DNA of 64,000 bases from Helichrysum umbraculigerum (Eukaryota; Streptophyta; Magnoliopsida; Asterales; Asteraceae): assembly GCA_949592205.1 (NCBI GenBank), contig CATIUR010000004.1:4033001-4097000 (forward strand), written 5' to 3'. This document shows, in pieces, positions 1 to 10,040 of this stretch; position 1 is the stretch's first letter; the number at the start of each line of letters is the position of its first letter. The notes beneath the pieces are model-generated. The model did not search any database and had not been told where the DNA came from. It worked only from the letters and a program-made list of their open reading frames with translations. A program made the position numbers and the translations under genes.

Positions 1-159
1 AATTTGATTGAAAAGTGTTTCGGCTTCAGAACGTTGTTCGTTCGCGGTGGATATAAGGTGAGAAATTAGGGTTTCGAATTGAGAGGCGTCGGGGTCAAGA
101 ACGGCGACGATTTGAGATGATTGAAGTGCGGTGAGGTTGAGGTTGCCGGAAGAAGCCAT
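1..159 (-). CDS. Importin-5-like karyopherin beta, N-terminal 53 codons (runs off the window)
   Basis: Importin-5 type karyopherins carry cargo, including ribosomal proteins and histones, through the nuclear pore and release it on RanGTP. Seen here: an ATG at 159-157 opens 53 codons without a stop down to base 1. The peptide begins MASSGNLNLTALQSSQIVAV and includes FETLISHL and NEQRSEAETLFN, the N-terminal pattern I know from plant importin-5/IMB3-like proteins. This stretch is the start of the first HEAT-repeat region. The ATG sits in a GCC ATG G context, and the upstream leader has no other plausible start. The family is roughly 1100 residues long, so about 95 percent of the gene lies outside the window. 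A retrotransposon inserted about 750 bp upstream (907-9848) may affect the promoter. The importin-beta family call is firm; the exact paralogue is less certain. Confidence 0.8.
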   Translation of the reverse strand, partial: MASSGNLNLTALQSSQIVAVLDPDASQFETLISHLISTANEQRSEAETLFNQI

Positions 160-906
160 GGTTGGTTGGTTGTACGGACGGCGGTGGTTGTAAGAAATGG
201 TTTACCAATCATTAACATTTCACATTAGATCTACTGACAACCCATCCACAAATATAGTCTGGTTCCCTCTAAAATTCAATTGAAGCCTTTTGACCCGAAT
301 CAAGACCCGTTTATCAATACAAACCACTAAACCCGGATTCTTCAAACCGTCATTTTCTCTGGTACACTGAATCAATAATATTATATATATTGTATTTATA
401 TAAATGAATTAACTTGGAATGAGAACTAAAAATTTAGATTGCCGAGCGGCGATTTGGACTGATTTGAATGTGATCGGTTTCAATCTTCTAAATTCAAGAG
501 TCTTGAGATATACAAAGTTGCTTACCTCACTTTGTTTCTAAACAGGGTGTGAAATCGGTGTGTTTTCCATAAATAAACAGAAAGAAAAAATAATAATGAG
601 AACACTAAGCTGCAGGAAAGTGATAAATCTTGAAAATTTGAAGTAAAAAATGAGAAATGGAAGATGGGCTAAGGCTCTGTTTTTTTGGTTTGTTGATGTG
701 AAGAAATAAGAGAGCCAGCTGAAAAGTGAGAGTAGAACCATAAACATTTTTACTTTATTTTTATTTTTTAAATGTGTGTATTTTGGTTCGGGTGAAGAAG
801 AAGAAGTTTTTTACGAGAGAAAAAGAAAAGAGAGAGAGGTTGGGTTAATTGGGTGTTGCTCGAAAATCGAAAAAGACAGATGTGAAATGATAGGGGATAG
901 GGAAAC
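160..906. other. Upstream region of the importin-5-like gene
   Basis: This is AT-rich non-coding DNA between the importin start codon and the chromovirus. It should hold the 5' UTR and promoter on the minus strand. A purine-rich tract at about 795-840 is, on the minus strand, a CT-rich stretch typical of plant leaders and core promoters. The short hydrophobic open frame at 538-747 has no recognisable family and is treated as chance. Confidence 0.5.
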
Positions 907-2973
907 TGTAACATCCTCAAAATTGGCCTAGTTGAAATACACTATTTCCCTTAATTTAATTGCTATTTAAATTGTATTTTTAAATACTTGGTGTATTTTG
1001 ATAGCTAAATTAATAGGTCAATTGGTCAATTGGCTTATTGTGATAAATGAATTATTACATGTTTTAAATTTATTTAGCTGACGGTATAATAAAAACTTAT
1101 TTCTCGCAAATGATTTTTAGGTTCCAGACAATAGATTTAGGACGGGTATAATTTATACCCAAATTGATGAGTCATAAAGATCAGGTCGACACCTGTTTAT
1201 TCATTTTGACAGAACACCATTTTTGTTCCTGACTTTTGCTTACACCTCAAGAACACACTTTCTCAAAATCAAATAACCACAATCTGATTTCATCAAGTTA
1301 AGAGTGTGATTTTGATTTCCTTGTGTTCTTCCTCTTCATTGTATCATCATCTTCATCATCTAAATATTGTAAGTAAGAATACCCATTTACATGTTCTAGT
1401 TGAAATGTTAAATTAAGTTAAATTGATGACGAATTTGAGTTAATCTATGTTTGAATGTGTTTATGTATTGATTATAAACTGATTTCATGTCCATTTAAGA
1501 TGAATCAATTATGTGTTCATATATGAATTTGAATGAATTGGGTTTTGGTTGAAATTAGGATGAACACATGATGCATGTATGAATCTTGGTGTTAGATATT
1601 GCTATTTGTTGTTGTTATATGTTTATACATGTTAGTATAGGTCATTTTCGTGTTAAAATCATATATTACAACTGAATTTGTGATTTTTGGTGTTTTGGAT
1701 TCGTGTGTAAATGCTTGCTGATCTGGGTATTGTTGCTGAAAAGGTGTCGAACGCGATCCGGACTAGTCACCAGGATCGCGTTGTTATGTGTTAATTGTTA
1801 CAGCACGAATTGTTCCTTGGAACGCGATCCAGATCACCTCGACCGGATCGCGTTGGTCAGTGAAAAGCTGAGTCACTAGGATTTTGTTCTTGGGAACGCG
1901 ATCCAGCCACCTTGCCCGGATCGCGTTTGATAGTGAAAAACGGTAACAGAACTTTTTGTACATGGGAACGCGATCCAGCTTACTCTCACCCGGATCGCGT
2001 TTGCATGTTGTAAAATGACGAATTTGATAACTTGTGACTTGTGCATTCGTGTTAATCGCATTGTATAGTAGATATTCTTATCTGACACTATATACATGAT
2101 TATATCATAGTGAACTTGAATTTGAGACTAATTCGGGTTAGTTGTATTTTCAGATAAAGCGAAGACTCAGTGAGACTAGATCTCTGAGGGGTGACATTGT
2201 CAGTAAGGGTGAGTGGATCTTAGACTTTCAGTCTAATTTGGTTGTAACAATATGGTTACAACGGGTAAATGTGAATTTACTGTTTTCATTGTTAAGTTAA
2301 TATTTTGCCATGATGGTTATATTTAGCTTAATTACTGGTGTCCTTGATTGCCTTGATGGTTGTGGACTATATGAATGTCGGGGGTCAACGTGTGTTGGGT
2401 TTGTGTACTATTACTTTGGACATCATAAGTGCTTTGTACATGTGTTGTTCACTGAAATTATGTTGTAAGTAGTAATAGTACCAAGCTATCGGTTTAGCCA
2501 CTGATTTGGCCTTCAGTTGGTTTTAAGTGTTACTTGGGGAACCACCGCGGTATGAGGGTATTCCAAGGACCACCGATCCTTCATGATTAACTGTTGCTAT
2601 GCTTTGCTGTATTCATTTGTTAAGCTAAGTTAGGTGATAGTTTGAGATTTATTCACTTAGCTTCGTGCTAACCCCTCATTACTTCTTGCAGGTTTACTTT
2701 GGTATGTGGGTGGGCAAGAAGTACTATAGGAATGGAATGTTTGACAAGCTCACTCTGTTTTGTTAACTTTGTTAATGCTATGACATTATGATGTGGATTT
2801 CTATAACACTGAACTTATCGTATGTAATGTCTAGGATAATCTAGTTTAAAGACTGTATGTAATTGGATTGCCATTTTGAAATGTAAATATGCAATCCAAT
2901 GGTTTGTATCTAAATCTTGCGCTTCCTTTTAAAAAAAAAAAAATATCCTTGTATTTTCGAGTAGGGTGTTATA
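907..2973 (+). repeat. 5' LTR of element 1
   Basis: It begins TGTAACATCC and ends GGTGTTATA, directly before the primer-binding site. It matches the 3' LTR (7783-9848) almost base for base. It contains four spaced inverted repeats at 1750-2001 and an A-run near 2934-2942. The LTR supplies the promoter and polyadenylation signals; the TATA box and start site were not assigned. Confidence 0.95.
1750..2001. repeat. Four-unit hairpin array in the 5' LTR (AACGCGATCC / GGATCGCGTT)
   Basis: Four perfect 10-bp inverted repeats, arms AACGCGATCC and GGATCGCGTT, lie at 1750-1782, 1821-1854, 1895-1927 and 1967-2001. The loops are 13-15 bases and differ in sequence, but most contain CACC. The arrays start 71, 74 and 72 bases apart. 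Each arm holds two CpG sites in an otherwise AT-rich LTR. The same array occurs at 8626-8877 in the 3' LTR. As RNA each unit could fold into a short hairpin; as DNA each is a symmetric binding or methylation site. The function is unknown. Confidence 0.9.
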
Positions 2974-2976
2974 TAT

Positions 2977-2990
2977 TGGTATCAGAGCCA
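2977..2990 (+). other. Primer-binding site of element 1 (initiator Met-tRNA)
   Basis: TGGTATCAGAGCCA lies three bases after the LTR end. It is complementary to the 3' end of plant initiator Met-tRNA, the usual primer of Ty3 elements. Confidence 0.9.
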
Positions 2991-3152
2991 TGATTTGGGC
3001 GAATTGAACATGGGTTAATTGTTCAATCCCAAATCTATTTGTGTTAGTCAAACATTCCTGGGAAGGGGATTGAGCTAGTGAATATGATTTGGTTAGTATT
3101 GCTAAGTACTAACAATTAACGGGTTATGAGATATGTTGTGGTGATACAGGAT

Positions 3153-6023
3153 ATGGCAGAAAGTAACGCTCCGACCAGTACCCCGATCAATGCTTCTGGA
3201 GCGAGAGACTCTCCTCCAGAAATTCAGTCTCAAAGCCAAGGTCAGACTAATACTACACTCCCTGCAAGTGAATTGAGCCGTGATGAGTACACTTTGTATT
3301 TGGAGGATGAGTTAAACAAATATAAGGAATTTTATGAACAACAAGCTAGAACATCCCGACAGATTCCGGCGGTTAGTACGATTACACCTCCGTTAGTGAC
3401 ATCACAGTTTTCTATGCCACCGCCTACTTACTACCAGACATCAGCTCCTTTTTCTTCTTCAGGACCTTCTGGATATCAGTTTCCGGTATTTCCTCCTCCA
3501 CCTCAGCAAAAATTATGTTCATTTAAGACCTTTAAGTCTAGTGGACCTTCAGATTTCTTTGGGAGTACAAATCCTTCTGTGACCATGGATTGGTTAAGGG
3601 ATGTCGAAAGAAAATTTGAGGTTTGCCGATGTGAGGATGAGATCAAGGTAACTTATGCAGTGCAACTTTTAAAGGGTCCGGCAATGGGATGGTGGGATTC
3701 TATCACATCTCATTTAACACCTCAGCAAAAAGCTTCCATTACATGGTCCGATTTCCATAACGCGGTTTGTAAGAAGTATTGCTCCGGGTATGACATGACT
3801 CGCATTAGGCGTGAATTCTTGGATATGCAATTGACTGACAGTATGACTATAGAGGACCTTATCTCCCAGTTTACCGATAAGTTGAGATTTGTACATCAAT
3901 GGGTACCGGATGAAAGGACAAAGATTGACCATTTTGTTGGAATGTTACCCCATACTTATCGAACTACTGTGAGACTTGCAGGAGATCTTAACCAAGCTTT
4001 TGATTTGGCCCGTTCTGTGGACGGTGATATTAGAGCTCATGATTTGGAGATTAAAGACAAGTCCCCAATGAAACCCAAAGGTGAATCTACGTCAGGTCAG
4101 GGAAAGAAGAAATGGCAAGGTAATAATAATAACCGTAAACCGAATGTTATTGGTGGTTCAGTGGATAGATCAAATTGGTGCCAAAATTGCAAGTCTAGGC
4201 ACACGGGACATTGTACACCTCAGACTGCTAGGTGTATTAAGTGTGGTCAGTTCGGTCATGACATCAAGGATTGTCCTTTTCCTAAGCCAGTGTGTTGGAA
4301 TTGTCGCAAGGAAGGATATCGTTCGAGTGCATGTCCAGAGGCAGGGAAGCAAAAATCGGGCACGGTCGGAGGGTCATCGTCATCTTCTGGCCAGAAAAGA
4401 AAGAATCCTCCCGCTCCAACGGGTCGGGCTTTTCGAATGACCGTGGATGAAGCTGTGGTAGCCGAGGACGTCATAACTGGTACATTTCTTATAAATTCAG
4501 TACCGGCATGCGCCTTATTTGATTCAGGGGCAAATTGTTCCTTTATGTCCTTGGTATTCTGTGATAGACTTAAATTGACACCTACATGTATTTCACAACC
4601 AATTGAGATTGAGGTAGCGGATGGAAAGTTAGTTTCGGTTACCACATCGGTGACAGGAGCTAGTATTTTGATTGAGGGTCATAGTTTCCCTGTTTCTTTT
4701 CTATTGATGCCTATTCATGGATTTGATGTTGTGTTAGGCATGGATTGGTTGAGTCGTAATAAAGCCAATATAGATTGTCATAAGAAGCTGATAAAAATCC
4801 CAATCTCAGACGAGTCATATGTCGTGGCTCGAGGAGAAAGGGAGAGGGGTAGTATACCTTTGATCTCTATGATGAAAGCTAGAAAATCTCTAGCTAAAGG
4901 GTGTGATTCTTATTTAGCCTATGTTGTCGATGCTAAGCTAGAAAAGAAAGCCATTAGTAATGTCCGAGTTGTTTCTGAGTATTCGGATGTTTTCCCTGAT
5001 GAATTGCCTGGTTTACCTCCGGTTAGAGAAGTAGAATATAAAATTGAGTTAATTCCTGGTTCTACTCCGGTAGCTAAGGCACCTTATAGATTAGCTCCCT
5101 CCGAAATCCGTGAAATGATGAATCAAATTCAGGAATTATTAGATAAGGGTTTTGTTAGACCCAGTTCTTCTCCTTGGGGTGCTCCTGTATTATTTGTTAA
5201 AAAGAAAGATGGCACTTTCCGTATGTGTATTGATTATAGAGAATTGAATAAGAGGACAGTAAAGAATAAGTATCCTTTGCCCCGAATAAATGAATTGTTT
5301 GATCAATTGCAAGGATCTTCATTTTTCTCTAAGATAGACTTGAGATCGGGTTATCACCAAGTTCGGGTTTGTGGGGAGGATATCCCTAAAACAGCTTTTC
5401 GCACTCGTTATGGTCATTATGAATTTCTTGTTATGCCTTTTGGGTTGACTAACGCTCCAGCAATTTTCATGGATTTGATGAATAGGGTTTGTCGGCCTTT
5501 TCTCGATAAATTTGTCATTGTATTTATTGATGATATTTTAGTTTATTCTAAATCTAAATCTGATCATGAAATACATTTGCGTTTAGTTCTTGACACCTTG
5601 AGAAAGGAGAAATTATATGCTAAGTTTTCGAAATGTGAATTTTGGCTTCGTGAGGTTCAGTTTTTGGGGCACATCATTTGTGAAGATGGGGTTAAAGTGG
5701 ATCCATCTAAAATTGAGGCTGTCATGAATTGGCAATCACCTAAATCTCCGACAGAGATCAAGAGTTTTCTGGGTTTGGCAGGTTATTACCGAAAATTCAT
5801 TAAAGATTTCTCCAAGATTGCGGGTCCATTGACTAAGCTAACTCGTAAGGATGTAAAATTTCTGTGGAACGATCAACAGGAGTTGGCTTTTCAGAACTTG
5901 AAACAATTGTTGTGTCAGGCTCCGGTTTTAGCTTTACCTGACGGATCTGAGGATTTTAGGTTGTGTTTTGATGCAACGAGACCGTGTTATTGCCTATGCT
6001 TCACGTCAGTTGAAACCTCATGA
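3153..6023 (+). pseudogene. Element 1 gag-protease-reverse transcriptase, frame broken at RNase H
   Basis: One long open frame carries Gag, protease and RT of the polyprotein. The likely start is MAESNAP at 3153; an in-frame ATG at 3126 lies nine codons upstream. Gag ends in CCHC zinc knuckles: CIKCGQFGHDIKDC near 4233-4274 is canonical, while the next one, CWNCRKEGYRSSAC, has Tyr in place of the metal-binding His (element 2 keeps His there). The protease active site DSGA is near 4521. RT has the usual fingers and palm blocks and the catalytic FIDDIL near 5523-5540. Around 5970 a 32-bp deletion relative to element 2 removes the start of RNase H, including the segment after its first catalytic Asp, and shifts the frame into a stop at 6021-6023. 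In intact relatives Gag and Pol would continue as one frame. Confidence 0.93.
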
Positions 6024-7770
6024 GATTAACTATCCTACTCATGACTTGGAACTCGCAGCTGTGGTTTTTGCCTTAAAAATTTGGAGGCACTACCTTTATG
6101 GTACGAAATGTGTTATTTGTACGGATCACAAGAGTCTTCAGTATATGTTCACTCAGAAAGAACTCAATATGCGACAAAGGAGATGGTTGGAACTGATTAA
6201 GGATTATGATTGTGAGATTCGTTATCACCCGGGTAAAGCCAATGTTGTGGCTGATGCGTTGAGCCGTAAAGGAAAATCAGAGAGAGTCTATTTTATGCGA
6301 TTGGAGGTCTTTTCGGACTTGATTGATATCGCACAGATGGAGGCATTATTGGATCATAACTTAAAATCCGAGGTTATGCTTAAAAGAAAAGACTTATTGG
6401 TCGAGGATTCTCGTGGATTGAAAATGTTTCAGTCTCGAATTTGGGTTCCTTTTATTGGCGGTCTTCGAGATGTAATCTTGTTGGAAGCTCACAAGTCTAG
6501 ATTGTTGGTTCACCCAGGAAGCACCAAGATGTATCATGATTTGAAACCATTGTATTGGTGGCCCACTTTATAATTGGATATAGCGCGGTTTGTTGAATCT
6601 TGCCACATTTGTTCTCAAGTAAAAGCCGAACATCAGAAACCGTATGGAACTTTGAAACAACTTGAGATTTCCGAGTGGAAATGGGAGCATATTACCATGG
6701 ATTTTGTGACCAAATTACCTCGAACTGTTAAGGGTAACGATATGATTTGGGTAATTGTCGATAGATTGACTAAGAGTGCTCACTTTCTTGCTACTTGTGA
6801 GACGGCATCATTAAGTAAATTGGCGCAATTGTACATTAATGAAGTGGTCATTAGACATGGGATTCCGTTGTCGATTGTTTCAGACAGAGATTTTCGATTT
6901 GTGTCAGGTTTTTGGCAGAATTTACAGCGTGAATTGGGTTCTAGGGTCAATTTGAGTACGGCTTATCATCCTCAGACGGATGGTCAGTCGGAACGCACCA
7001 TTCAAACCTTGGAGGACATGTTGCGGGCATGTGTATTAGAATTTGGTGGGTCGTGGGATTCCCATTTACCATTAGTTGAGTTTGCCTATAATAATTCTTT
7101 CCATTCTAGTATAGGCATGCCACCCTATGAAATGTTGTATGGTCGTAGGTGTAGAACACCCACTTGTTGGTTAGAGGCGGGTGAAAAGCAGTTTGCGGGT
7201 CCTGACTTAGTTCAAATTACAGCCGATAAGGTAGCTATAGCCCGAGATAGATTAAAAGCTGCCCGTGATAGACAGAAGCAGTATGCTGACCCACGTTATC
7301 GACCAGTTTCGTTTGTAGAAGGTGAGTTGGTTTATTTGAAAGTTTCACCTTGGAAGGGTGTTATAAGGTTTGGGAAACGTGGTAAACTAGCTCCTAGATA
7401 CATCGGACCGTTTAAAATTCGACATGTCGTCAATGATCAAACGGTGTCATTAGATCTTCCTCCTGAATTGTCGGGTATTCATGATACTTTTAATGTGTGC
7501 TATCTAAGAAAATGCAACGTGGAGGACCAATCCCAAATCCTTCCATTGCAAGACTTGAGTGTGGACTTAAACCAAAGACTTGTAGAAGAGCCCATAGAAC
7601 TTGTTGACCGTAAGGTGACTAAACTTCGAAAGAAGGAGATCCCTATGGTATTGGTTAAGTGGAATTATAGTTTGGGTCCAAACTTATCTTGGGAGACCGA
7701 GTCTAGCATGAAGGCGCGTTATCCAAATCTTTTTGAGCGTGGCGAGATTTCGGGGACGAAATCTTCTTAA
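5968..7770 (+). pseudogene. Element 1 RNase H remnant, integrase and chromodomain-like tail
   Basis: Downstream of the 32-bp deletion the coding frame resumes in another phase. The RNase H remnant (TDHKSLQYMF, VVADALSR) is followed by the integrase HHCC zinc-binding region, where a TAA at 6571-6573 stands at a codon that is Lys in element 2. The integrase core then continues with the DDE residues visible in MDFVTKLP, SIVSDRD and QSERTIQTLEDM. The C-terminus has LVKW...SWETE...YPNLF near 7650-7730, the pattern of a degenerate chromodomain thought to steer integration to heterochromatin. The last codons run to 7770 beside the polypurine tract. One frame plus one stop remains, so no functional integrase is expected from this copy without readthrough or help in trans. 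Confidence 0.9.
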
Positions 7771-7780
7771 GGAGGGAAGA
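7769..7780 (+). other. Polypurine tract of element 1
   Basis: AAGGAGGGAAGA lies two bases before the 3' LTR and overlaps the end of the pol frame. This is the expected plus-strand primer. An identical tract is found in element 2 at 46631-46642. Confidence 0.88.
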
Positions 7781-7782
7781 TT

Positions 7783-9848
7783 TGTAACATCCTCAAAATT
7801 GGCCTAGTTGAAATACGGTATTTCCCTTAATTTAATTGCTATTTAAATTGTATTTTTAAATACTTGGTGTATTTTGATAGCTAAATTAATAGGTCAATTG
7901 GTCAATTGGCTTATTGTGATAAATGAATTATTACATGTTTTAAATTTATTTAGCTGACGGTATAATAAAAACTTATTTCTCGCAAATGATTTTTAGGTTC
8001 CAGACAATAGATTTAGGACGGGTATAATTTATACCTAAATTGATGAGTCATAAAGATCAGGTCGACACCTGTTTATTCATTTTGACAGAACACCATTTTT
8101 GTTCCTGACTTTTGCTTACACCTCAAGAACACACTTTCTCAAAATCAAATAACCACAATCTGATTTCATCAAGTTAAGAGTGTGATTTTGATTTCCTTGT
8201 GTTCTTCCTCTTCATTGTATCATCATCTTCATCATCTAAATATTGTAAGTAAGAATACCCATTTACATGTTCTAGTTGAAATGTTAAATTAAGTTAAATT
8301 GATGACGAATTTGAGTTAATCTATGTTTGAATGTGTTTATGTATTGATTATAAACTGATTTCATGTCCATTTAAGATGAATCAAATATGTGTTCATATAT
8401 GAATTTGAATGAATTGGGTTTTGGTTGAAATTAGGATGAACACATGATGCATGTATGAATCTTGGTGTTAGATATTGCTATTTGTTGTTGTTATATGTTT
8501 ATACATGTTAGTATAGGTCATTTTCGTGTTAAAATCATGTATTACAACTGAATTTGTGATTTTTGGTGTTTTGGATTCGTGTGTAAATGCTTGCTGATCT
8601 GGGTATTGTTGCTGAAAAGGTGTCGAACGCGATCCGGACTAGTCACCAGGATCGCGTTGTTATGTGTTAATTGTTACAGCACGAATTGTTCCTTGGAACG
8701 CGATCCAGATCACCTCGACCGGATCGCGTTGGTCAGTGAAAAACTGAGTCACTAGGATTTTGTTCTTGGGAACGCGATCCAGCCACCTTGCCCGGATCGC
8801 GTTTGATAGTGAAAAACGGTAACAGAACTTTTTGTACATGGGAACGCGATCCAGCTTACTCTCACCCGGATCGCGTTTGCATGTTGTAAAATGACGAATT
8901 TGATAACTTGTGACTTATGCATTCGTGTTAATCGCATTGTATAGTAGATATTCTTATCTGACACTATATACATGATTATATCATAGTGAACTTGAATTTG
9001 AGACTAATTCGGGTTAGTTGTATTTTCAGATAAAGCGAAGACTCAGTGAGACTAGATCTCTGAGGGGTGACATTGTCAGTAAGGGTGAGTGGATCTTAGA
9101 CTTTCAGTCTAATTTGGTTGTAACAATATGGTTACAACGGGTAAATGTGAATTTACTGTTTTCATTGTTAAGTTAATATTTTGCCATGATGGTTATATTT
9201 AGCTTAATTACTGGTGTCCTTGATTGCCTTGATGGTTGTGGACTATATGAATGTCGGGGGTCAACGTGTGTTGGGTTTGTGTACTATTACTTTGGACATC
9301 ATAAGTGCTTTGTACATGTGTTGTTCACTGAAATTATGTTGTAAGTAGTAATAGTACCAAGCTATCGGTTTAGCCACTGATTTGGCCTTCAGTTGGTTTT
9401 AAGTGTTACTTGGGGAACCACCGCGGCATGAGGGTATTCCAAGGACCACCGATCCTTCATGATTAACTGTTGCTATGCTTTGCTGTATTCATTTGTTAAG
9501 CTAAGTTAGGTGATAGTTTGAGATTTATTCACTTAGCTTCGTGCTAACCCCTCATTACTTCTTGCAGGTTTACTTTGGTATGTGGGTGGGCAATAAGTAC
9601 TATAGGAATGGAATGTTTGACAAGCTCACTCTGTTTTGTTAACTTTGTTAATGCTATGACATTATGATGTGGATTTCTATAACACTAAACTTATCGTATG
9701 TAATGTCTAGGATAATCTAGTTTAAAGACTGTATGTAATTGGATTGCCATTTTGAAATGTAAATATGCAATCCAATGGTTTGTATCTAAATCTTGCGCTT
9801 CCTTTTTAAAAAAAAAAATATCCTTGTATTTTCGAGTAGGGTGTTATA
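7783..9848 (+). repeat. 3' LTR of element 1
   Basis: Near-identical copy of 907-2973, again TGTAACATCC to GGTGTTATA, followed by the target duplication GAAAC at 9849-9853. Its hairpin array is at 8626-8877. The differences from the 5' LTR are scattered single substitutions plus a length change in the A-run. Confidence 0.95.
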
Positions 9849-9853
9849 GAAAC

Positions 9854-10040
9854 AGACAAATGGGTATTTTTGTCATTTTACTTGACTTAACCAAGAAAAC
9901 TAACGGAATTTATTAAGAGGGACGACTAGTGAGTGAAAATGACAAATATAGAGATGACTAGTGACCTTTATTGAATTCAGGGACTGCCAGTGATTTTTTG
10001 GACAAACACTAGGACGAAACGGGCAATTTTCTCTTTCTAA
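9854..10040. repeat. Orphan Mutator-type terminal inverted repeat-like segment
   Basis: On the minus strand this begins GAGAAAATTGCCCGTTTCGT and continues with the low-complexity, AT-rich style of the terminal repeats of the Mutator-like element at 30782-31582, which starts GAGAAAATTACATAAATCG. I found no matching partner arm within the window. It may be one end of a decayed or interrupted Mutator-like element. Confidence 0.35.

Larger units (their letters stand above)
907..9848 (+). mobile_element. Element 1: Ty3 chromovirus-type LTR retrotransposon (Tekay/Del-like), young but defective
   Basis: A full-length LTR retrotransposon with 5' LTR 907-2973, primer-binding site at 2977, gag-pol 3153-7770, polypurine tract 7769-7780 and 3' LTR 7783-9848. 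The 5-bp target duplication GAAAC is present on both sides (902-906 and 9849-9853). By eye the two LTRs differ at only about ten to twelve sites in 2066 bp, so the insertion is recent. The order is gag, protease, RT, RNase H, integrase, then a chromodomain-like tail, which identifies a chromovirus of the Ty3 superfamily. The ~2 kb LTRs and the degenerate C-terminal chromodomain suit the Tekay/Del lineage (inference). The polyprotein is broken by a 32-bp deletion at RNase H and a stop in integrase, so this copy cannot make a complete Pol. LTR ends are TG...TA rather than TG...CA. Confidence 0.95.

Noticed and set aside
538..747. Hydrophobic 69-residue open frame on the minus strand
   Set aside because: Lies in the promoter/leader area of the importin gene, low complexity, no family features or context.
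1750..2001. CRISPR-like repeat array
   Set aside because: Repeats are regularly spaced, but they are inverted pairs with only four units inside a plant LTR, duplicated in the other LTR, with no cas genes.
1876..2097. 73-residue minus-strand open frame, repeated at 8752-8973
   Set aside because: Created by the hairpin repeats in both LTRs; no domain, and the two copies are simply LTR copies.
5960..6030. Programmed frameshift between RT and RNase H in element 1
   Set aside because: Comparison with element 2 shows 32 missing bases, so this is a deletion, not a recoding site.
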